NCBI RefSeq assembly: GCF_043290135.1
Contig: NC_134710.1
Location: forward strand, 280,435,776 to 280,499,775
Source of the DNA: Rhipicephalus microplus
Lineage: Eukaryota; Arthropoda; Arachnida; Ixodida; Ixodidae
Length of the DNA stretch: 64,000 nucleotides
Reading direction: 5' to 3'
Part shown: piece after piece, positions 56,701 to 64,000 of the stretch
Layout of the letters: each line of letters starts with the position of its first letter
Position numbering within the stretch: the first letter of the stretch is position 1
Position numbers and translations under genes: made by a program
Notes under the pieces: model-generated
Told to the model about the DNA's origin: nothing
The model's input: the letters and a program-made list of their open reading frames with translations, nothing else
Databases searched by the model: none

Positions 56701-56770
56701 GTCGTTTCGACATGCGTCCTTTTCATTAAGACGTGCGTCGTTTCGACATTGTTTCGACATGCGCGGAGAC
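56680..56770. repeat. Short minisatellite, 16-17 bp unit 'gtcgtttcgacatgc'
   Basis: Five to six imperfect units of 'tcgtttcgacatgcg' type sit at the 5' edge of the LINE fragment. They yield the repeated 'CRNDA' residues on the minus strand. Confidence 0.85.
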
Positions 56771-57604
56771 GAGCCCCAGCGAATTCAACTTTCACGCTTC
56801 TGTTATACCACCACGATTTCAATCAAAGTTTAGTTCTACTGACCCAGCTCGTACAAGTGTTATCAGTGCTTCTGCGTTTCATAATACACAATTTTGACGA
56901 GCGAAATTGACGATACAGCACAGTTGTGGAATGATTTATCCTAAATGAAGCCTTTTTTATAGTGTACGATGTCCGCGCAAGAAGCGACAAACATCGATGC
57001 GACGTGCTTGCAGCACTTCCACATAAAGTATGCCTCCCCTCACCGACAGCCGCCTGTCCCACTAGCCGGCACTTCACTGGCTCTTATGCGAAAACACAGA
57101 CTCATCAATTCGTATGCTCCCTGAACCGTTAGGATAACATATCATTTCTGGTGCACTGCATTCGACTTAGCCAAGGCATTATGTAGTTGTTCCTAACGGC
57201 AGAGCAACAGCGGTGCTGGCATGAATGTGCTGTGCGTTGCGCGAAAAACATCGCAATCAATTTTGTGGGCGTATCTATCGAATGAACATAGAAGCGTCAT
57301 AAAGCCTGAACAGATATCGCCCTTTAGAAAGACTGAGAAACGGATGTTAAACTTGGCAGTAACCACTGAAAAACTCTACCTGCTCCTCAGTCAACTGTGT
57401 TGTTATTTTTTCGCGGTTGTAGTTTGTAACATAAGCATAGCACTACTGCCGTTATCGCAATGGCAATCATAGCAGTTGTTTGGGTTTATTAAATGTGCAA
57501 ACTTTAGTAGCAGGTACAGATATCATCCATTTAAAGTAAGCGACAAACAGAACTGACAACAGTGAATTTGTGAGTTGACTACTTCTTTAACACAGCACTT
57601 GCCA
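56771..57604. other. No gene recognised
   Basis: No recognised frame or repeat. Confidence 0.55.
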
Positions 57605-57895
57605 TCTGCCGGCGTGGCACAGAGGTTCGTGTGCTCAATGACGCATGCGACGAGTTCAGGTTTGATTCCGCGCTGTTGCACCAATTTTTTTTCTACGCGT
57701 GCTTTCTACGTTGTTTTAATACAATTATTTTTATTTTTTTACTGGCAGCTCGTCACTCTAGTTCTGACGCTGCGTCGCACTTCAGCATTGCCGGCTGGAG
57801 CTCGCCATTCACCATCCATCCACCATACACCATGTGCCACCAACGATTCCACCACCATATTACACTAAAAGGGTGGATGGTGGAATGAACAATTC
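57605..57895 (+). mobile_element. Second tRNA-derived SINE-like element
   Basis: The head has an A-box-like 'gtggcacagaggttcg' and a B-box-like 'ggtttgattcc' spaced as in a tRNA gene (57,615-57,672). It is followed by a T-rich linker, a short body and a hairpin built from 'caccatccatccacc' and 'gggtggatggtgg'. It is unrelated to the main tick SINE. A single copy was seen, so SINE status is inference. Confidence 0.45.
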
Positions 57896-58789
57896 TAATG
57901 GTGGACGATTATGAATAGGAGAGGGAAGTTGTGTTTTCTTCGGCTAACCGTGGTGGGTCAGAGTGCCAACTCCACATACACTTAACAGTTTTAAAGGACG
58001 AACATCGACAGATAGTGCATGGCTCGAGTTACTCGTGGCGTTGCACTTACGTTACCTTCTGCACAACCTCATTAGCACAAATTATTCAATGAGCAACACG
58101 TTCTCTAAATCCTAGATATCCAGCCAAAAGCATAATGAAAACGCTAGCTGAATACTTTTGACACTATGGAGGATTTAGATATTAATTTTTCCTTAATGCT
58201 CCAACAGAAAGGAACTGCCTTCACAATATAATAGCAAACATTGAATCACCACGGTTTGGTATCACATGCTATGTCGATTGTGTTCTCAAAAGTTTTGTAA
58301 TTGCACAAGCTCGTATTTGTTGGTCTAGGGACCCAAGCCCACAATGGCACACATAGAGGAAGAAAGGCGAAAGAGGCAAAAATGTACCAATATATTTATT
58401 CAAGGGAGAACCACAGGTATGCACATAACATTACTAAGAATAAACAAAAAACAACTCTAGGTCAAGTTTTGGAGACGCCATTACTAGTAATTGTAATGTA
58501 GATGGAAAGAAAGAAGTGGACAAAAACTTAGGTTGCCACTGACCGGGTCCGAACATGCGACAAGATTTCTTTTCGTCCATTTGTCTTTGTTAACATTTAT
58601 ATTAAAATGACTTCAATGACATCCCCCATACTTTGCCCGGCATTATTGTCCATTGGTCTTTACTTGTACTTTTAAAGCAAAAGCTGTAAAACGACGTATG
58701 GCGTCGTAGTCGTCTACCGCCGCCACCGTGTTCCGTAACCACGATCGCAAAATAAAAAACAAACTAGTACCGAGGACACATTGAGGCTC

Positions 58790-58852
58790 AAATCTAGGTT
58801 CGCTGCGTGCCAGTCCCGTATTCTACCACTGAGCCATGCCTGTTTTTTTCAC
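58790..58852 (-). tRNA. tRNA-Gly-like sequence at the 3' end of LINE block C
   Basis: The minus strand reads 'ggcatggctcagtggtagaa' then 'tacgggactggcacgcagcg' and 'aacctagatttgagcc'. The A-box half matches the tRNA-Gly pattern well. The B box is degraded. It directly follows the LINE A run ('gtgaaaaaaaca'). Confidence 0.6.
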
Positions 58853-58979
58853 ACATGGTATTTATTACAAATGTAGCGTACGTATATACTTAGCGTACAA
58901 CATACATAGGGTCAAGCCGACAAATCTACAATGAAATTTACAAATTAAATCTCACACAACACAATGTGTAAAGGAGTAT

Positions 58980-59145
58980 TTGCGTGTCATGTATAACATG
59001 ATTAAATTCTACACTTATAGCGCCCTCGCGGCCATTTTGCTTGCTCCACATATACCAAGTTTGGTATCACGTGACGTTAATGGACGACGAAAGTAAATGA
59101 CATGTCTAAATATAATAATCAAACACATAAATCATGTACGGCCTA
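58980..59145 (-). repeat. Single tandem monomer inside LINE block C
   Basis: Reverse-complement match to the first unit at 20,840-20,980, including the palindromic core ('taccaagtttggta', about 59,058), 'ggacgacgaaagtaaatga' and 'catgtacggc'. It lies at the junction with the RTE fragment. Confidence 0.75.
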
Positions 59146-59149
59146 GTTC

Positions 59150-59648
59150 ACGTACACATATTATCCTTAACCCCGGTTTGTTCCCTAAACCACTCTAATT
59201 CTTCTTGTCTTTTAAGGTTACACCTACCATTTTTCTTTCTATTGCTCGCTGCGTCGTCCTGAATTTAAGCTGAACCCTCTTTGTAAGTCTCTAGGTTTCC
59301 GCTCCGTAGCTAAGTACTGGCTAGATGCAGCTGTTATATACCTTTCTCTTGACGGATAGTGGCAGTCTGCTTGTCATGATTTGACAGTGCTTGCCAAATG
59401 TGCTCCACCCCATTCTTAATCTTCTTGTTACTTCAGTCCCGTGGTTCTGCTCCACGGTTGTTATCTGTCATTATTAGACATAGTCTTTTACAACTTTAAG
59501 TGCACTCTTACCTTTCTCGAAGCGCTGTTTTCTGGAAGTAGTTGTACATTACTTTCGTTTTCTGCGATTATTTTAAGGCCTACTTTTCTGATCTCCTTGT
59601 TGAACTCCAAATCATGAGTTGTAATCAGTCCCCACATGCATACGTCTA
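59150..59648 (-). mobile_element. RTE-like LINE fragment inside LINE block C
   Basis: Minus-strand text 'FNKEIRKVGLKI' (about 59,565-59,600), 'LPLSVKRKVYNSC'-like and 'RTTQRAIERKMVGVTLKDKK' (about 59,205-59,265) matches the region after the RT catalytic box in RTE-type elements. Several frameshifts and stops are present. Both ends are truncated. Confidence 0.75.
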
Positions 59649-60325
59649 ATATATAGTGAGCGGTAAACTGGGGCCGGAAAGAACTCATCCAGTACAGGAT
59701 ATTATGGTCCTTTTTTGTAGCTAGAGAACAAGTATACTTTGGAAAATATGTCAGGTGACGAACCGACTCGTATACTCCACGGACGAACCCTTGCATATAA
59801 CGAGTTGATGCGAAAGTAGTAAGTTGTGGTAGCTCTAGACATATAAAGCAGTAGTAGACATTAAAAAAAAACACTGAAAATGGGTTGGTTTATATGTCAG
59901 TGATCCAAACCACAGTCTGAAGCTTTTAGCAAAGTTCAGTCGTGCCCAGAGATTTTCCCTATTATTCCGATAGTTGACACCACCATTTTTATACTAGAAA
60001 AATCTGTGCAAAATAACGCTACGTCTTCCGCATACGCCAATACCTTTACCTCATTGTAATACGCACTGGAACGGCGGACGTTGTTATTTTACTTACACTT
60101 CAGCACACTGGCTCCAAGTAAAGGTCAAAAGCATTGGCGACACTGAATAGCCTTGTTTCACAGAGGAGGTAAGAAACGGGCTTCAAAAGCTAGCCGTTAA
60201 CAATTAGGGGGTCGAACGGGCATTACAGCATACTTTTACACCTGTACATACTGTGCAGCCAATGTTGGCTTGTTCGAAAAATGAAACAGAAATATTGGCA
60301 AAACCGTTCAAAAGCTTTCGCTAAG

Positions 60326-61937
60326 TATTTCATTTCATTTTATTTCATTTATTTACTCTGAAGGCACTGGGCATTACAGAGGAGTGCGACAACAAAAAAC
60401 AATAAGAAGTAAAACAAAACAGCAGTATTAGAATAACTTATAATGCACTTTCAGAAATGACTGATTTGAACGCGTTGGCGTCTGTGATTGAAGCGATCGA
60501 TGCGGGAAGGTGGTTCCAGTCAGTACATGTTCTAGAGATGAAAGAGTTGAAGTGCTGGTTCGTATGGCAGAAGGGAACCCCAACCTTGTATTGATGGTCA
60601 TTGCGTGCTGATATTTAGGCTGGTGGAAAAAACAGTGAGTTGAAGAGGGTTCTGTTAATTAGTGTGATAGATTTTATGTAAGAGATTAGGACGTGAATTT
60701 TGGTGTCGTTTGAGAGGTTATAAAAATTGAGCTGAGCCTTCATTATTGTGACACTTGCAGTGCGATAGTATTTGGACAATATGAAACGTGCTGAGCGATT
60801 CTGAGTTGATTCATTGTTGTCTATGAGCATGTGAATATGAGGATCCCAGATAGACGACGCATATTCGAGTTTTGGCCGCACTAATGTTTTATACAGGAGA
60901 AGCTTTAGGTTAATTGGGGCAAGAGAAAAATTTCGACGTAAATAGCCAAGAGTTCAATTAGCATTGCATGTTAGGTAGTCAACGTGAGCCTGCCATGACA
61001 GGTTGCTAGAAATGTTAACACCGAGGTACTTGAAAGAAGAAACGTTGTTTAGGGAAGTGCTGTTAGGTAGGTACGAGGGACCCGCAACTTTTGAAGGCTT
61101 ACGAGCTATCCTCTTTGATTTGGATTTATTTGTGTTAAGTTTCATTAGCCAATTATTACACCAAGAAGAAATAATGCCCAGGTCAGATTGCAGTGTATCA
61201 GTGTCGTTATCGGTCAAAATTTCACAGTAAATAACACAATCATCAGCAAATCACCTAATGGAGGAGGAAATATTATGAGGCAAGTCACTATTATATATTA
61301 AAACAAGTAAGGGACCCAAAACAGAGCCTTGACGCACACCTGAGGTTACGGCAGTAGGAGGAGAGTTACATTCATTAGCAGTCACAAATTGCGCACGGTT
61401 ATGTAAGAAGCACTCAATTCATTTTAAGATGTTTGTGTGAAGATTTAGTTTACTTAACTTTAAAAGCAGTAATTCGTGACAAACAGTGTCAAATGCTTTA
61501 GAAAAGTCGGTAAATACACAATCAATAAAAGTACCACGATCAATAGCAGAGAACAAGTCATTAGTAAAGCAAAAGAGCTGAGTTTCACACGAGTAACTTT
61601 TTCTAAAATCATGTTGAAAATTAGTAAAAAAAAAAGAATTATTCTCAAGAAAGTTGACTAAGTTGCAGTAAATGACATGTTCTAATAGCTTACATGGCAC
61701 ACTAGTTAGTGAGATGGGTCTATAGTTGTGGGGATCGTTGGTGTTACTTGACTTGTGAAGTGGAACCATCTTTCCCACTGTCCAGTCATTCGACAGGGTA
61801 CTCGATTCCAAAGACTGTGAAAAAAACCTCTACAGTATTAAGGACGAAAACAATGCGGTGTTTATAAGAAACTTGGCGTTAATTCCGTCATCTCCGGGGG
61901 AAGAAGAAGGCTTGATATTTTCAATCAATTTTCTTAT
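60326..61937 (-). mobile_element. CR1/L2-like LINE inserted in LINE block C
   Basis: The minus strand carries 'ENIKPSSSPGDDGINAKFL' (about 61,870-61,925), 'DPHNYRPISLTSVPCKLLEH' (about 61,680-61,740), 'CETQLFCFTNDLFSAIDRG' (about 61,530-61,585), 'FTDFSKAFDTVCH' (about 61,475-61,515) and 'SFKYLGVNISSNLSW' (about 60,995-61,040). It ends with 'RPKLEYASSIWDPH' (about 60,840-60,880). The 3' end is a TTTCA/TTTA-type repeat at 60,326-60,352 with 'cactgggcattacagaggag' beside it. It lies between positions that are adjacent in copy A (about 27,315). The ADD box region is degenerate and stops are present. Confidence 0.9.
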
Positions 61938-63550
61938 GCTTGTAGTATTGCCAGTAGTCATGTGATTGTGAAAAATGTTCCAATACTGTACATGAAATGT
62001 GTATAATCTTCTGTATTGAGCGACTTTTTAGGCCACACGTCTGATGGGCACCAATATGTAGTGACATTGCAAAGTAAAGTCTGTTTGAAAGTACCTTCGC
62101 AAAAAATTTGTAGTCAACGTTGTACAATGTGATTGATCTATAGTCATCAACGCGCCAGAGATTTTCTCCGTCTGAGCACTTTGTGATTCGGACAGTATTG
62201 CTTTTAGTAAAACAGCGGGGAAGTATGTCCACATTTAAACTCACCGTGAAAATGTCAAGCAGTGCAGGGCCCAGGACTGATTTTAATGTGGTGTGAAACT
62301 TGTCGTATTTTTCATCAGAACCTGGCGTTTTTGACAGTGGTAACTGTTTAATGGCAAGTTCTTTTTCTTGTGTACTGAATTTCTCACTATTAGATTATCA
62401 TTCTTCGTCAGTTAGAGTAGTCACAAATGACAAAAACTGCGTCACGCCATCTTTGTTTTCGTTTTGAGAAGAGGCGCTGAACAAATCTTTGTAATAAGTT
62501 TTAAGTTTGGCATAATTACACTGCAAATATTGACATATATTCCTCCCGATTAAAGGTCTGGTACGAACTTGACTTTAGCGTTGCGATAACTATCGAGTAA
62601 GCCTTGACGTGTGGGCTCCTCTGAATGCAAATCACGAGTATTGCGGGATCGAACACAGGCACCTCTGTAACTTAAAGCATCATGCCTCTGGACTGCGTTT
62701 TTGGCGTTAGCAATTCCGGCTATGTAGCGAACCGGGGCCTCACACTCAACATCATACGGCCATGCCGCGACCATGCCGGGAAGCATAACTTGTCGGTCTT
62801 CCAATGCCCCATCCCATTTCAAAAGCTTGTTTTTGATCACATAATAACTGTGGCGCCCACCCACTTTATGCATAAATCTTCATCGTCAGTCACTGCATGA
62901 ATAATTGGCACAAAATTATTTGAAAGTGCTTAGCGGATACAACGCTTCATAAAGAAATTACTAAAAACAGCAAAGCGATTGCTGCTATACTACCCAGAAA
63001 TTGTTCTGAATAATGCCATAGTGAGTATCCAGCAAGTATGCGCACCAGTTACACAATGAGTGTTTGGAAAAGTCTCTGAAAGCCCGCTCTTCTAGCTTTC
63101 GCTCTTAGTGTGCTGCGCCTTGCGCGCAGGCCTGTGTTTTTTCTAACAAATAAAGTGAGGCCATAAATTAAAAAAACTCTTTCCGGTATGTACATACAAT
63201 CACAAGCTGCATACGCACAACGTTAGAAGATTCAATGGTGTATGGCAAACAGAAGGCATCAAGGCAGCTGCGTAATTTTCTGTAATCAACGTTCCTTTAA
63301 TATTCAAACTTGGTTCTTACGCTGCCTATGGATATAGAAGTTTTAGGTCGCGCCTTCAATAAATCGGTTGTCTGCTGGCACCTGCGTTTGTCTTCATCGT
63401 GATGAAGCGTTCTCCATGGCATTATTCACACTAAATAGAGTTTCATAATATAATTAGTGCTACATTTATTGTTTTTAGGTGATAAACATTGATATCGCTA
63501 GTTTCTTCTGTAAAATTTCAGCTCATCTCTTCTTTTTGCGAACACAACCC

Positions 63551-63785
63551 TGTGATTTTTTTCTTTTTTCCGGTGACGTAAATTCGCGTTTTTGTATGGC
63601 TCACTAGATAGAAAAGGATTTAACACTGTTGAATATTATTGCGCATAGGCATGAAGCAAACGAAAACCGGTTCACGTGCTTGCTGTTACGCGCATCTTGA
63701 TGGAAAAGGATGACGCAGGGAAATCTGACCTCTTTGGGTCCAGTCTTCGTAACGTCATTCATTCAGTGATACGCGACGGTAATCA
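63551..63785. other. Extra segment next to the second spastin copy
   Basis: Compared with the 25 kb locus, about 200 bp is added between 'ggtgacg' (63,573-63,579) and 'cgctgcatcag' (about 63,790). No repeat family was recognised in it. It could be an insertion here or a deletion in the other locus. Confidence 0.5.
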
Positions 63786-64000
63786 ATTCACGCTGCATCA
63801 GAAATATTTCTACAGAATTGCGGATGAGGTTCAACACGTGTTTGAAGCTGCCGAGGGCCCGATGGCACAACTGTTTCGGCAGTGGCAAATCGCGATCGAC
63901 TATCATCATCAAAGTAACGTTTTCGTCTGCGAAAAAAGAAGCCGACAAGATGTGCGTGCGAGCTCGGCTGACTGGTTCATTGGCATGGCTACGTGCAGAT
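63786..64000 (+). pseudogene. SPAST-like: Second spastin-like copy, 5' end only, cut by the window edge
   Basis: 'gaggttcaacacgtgtttga' to 'ggctacgtgcagat' is the inverted counterpart of about 24,858-25,022 at the first spastin locus, including 'cgatggcacaactgtttcg' and 'atcatcatc'. The sequence lies upstream of and around the putative N-terminus. The region matching 'KPKKRAHELDILVEWYGYV' of the first copy is shifted and contains changes, so it looks broken too. The rest of this copy lies beyond the window. Confidence 0.8.

Larger units (their letters stand above)
57920..63550 (-). mobile_element. LINE block copy C (inverted), with two insertions
   Basis: The reverse complement of 63,550-57,920 follows copies A and B from the sequence next to spastin to the shared 3' flank. 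Segments are 63,550-61,938 (5' part and RT start, 'VDDYRSITLYNVDYKFFAK' near 62,095-62,150), 60,325-59,650 (RT middle and C-terminal region) and 58,978-57,920 (3' end with tRNA-Gly-like sequence and flank). The catalytic box is mutated to YAED near 60,035. About 400 bp present in A (27,785-28,205) is deleted at about 59,870. Insertions are a CR1 (60,326-61,937) and a mixed RTE/tandem-monomer segment (58,980-59,648). Confidence 0.85.

Overview
This 64 kb window reads as nuclear intergenic DNA of a hard tick, probably a metastriate such as Rhipicephalus, Dermacentor, Hyalomma or Amblyomma. The main reason is a tRNA-derived SINE of the type I know from ixodid ticks (Ruka-like), present in about nine full or partial copies. 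Its body contains the strings 'ggggtttaacgtccc' and 'ccacctggggttcttta'. The other components also fit an animal genome full of repeats: CR1-, RTE- and RNase-H-type LINE fragments, Ty3/gypsy and Penelope-like fragments, GATA, CTAT, GTA and GT microsatellites, and AT-rich DNA. I see no intact protein-coding host gene, no rRNA, no CRISPR array and no prokaryotic feature. Open frames in the window are almost all random or are antisense shadows of retroelements.

Layout. 1-12.7 kb: AT-rich dispersed repeats, a Penelope-like element arranged as a head-to-head palindrome (7.2-9.5 kb), repeats rich in ACACCC and its complement, and a CpG-rich patch at 4.6-5.1 kb that could be an untranslated first exon. 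12.7-18.8 kb: mostly unrecognised, with a 300 bp inverted repeat pair and a pyrimidine-rich degenerate minisatellite. 18.8-21.9 kb: a CR1-like LINE 3' half, then about 145 bp tandem monomers ending in a GATA microsatellite. 22.6-25.1 kb: a tRNA-Pro-like pseudogene and an intronless, broken copy of spastin (AAA ATPase). 25-30 kb: LINE block copy A. 30-34 kb: gypsy integrase fragment, dispersed repeat, and a TIR element with a SINE inside. 34-41 kb: LINE block copy B, split by an LTR retrotransposon. 41-49.9 kb: RNase-H-bearing LINE remnant, second gypsy integrase fragment, LINE ORF1 remnant, long CTAT/CTGT tract. 51-56.8 kb: the tandem-monomer/GATA element again, loaded with SINEs, and a LINE tail. 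57.6-64 kb: another tRNA-like SINE, then LINE block copy C in inverted orientation, split by a CR1 and an RTE fragment, and finally the beginning of a second spastin copy at the window edge.

The main structural result is a large inverted duplication. The unit [spastin retrocopy, diverging from a LINE block] occurs at 22.95-30.0 kb and again, reversed, from about 57.9 kb to beyond the window end. A third copy of the LINE block alone lies at 34-41 kb. Because each copy took later insertions at different points, the copies serve as empty-site references for one another. This lets the boundaries and order of the LTR element, the CR1 and the SINEs be read directly. No new cellular system can be claimed. 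The value of the window is as a readable record of nested transposition and segmental duplication.
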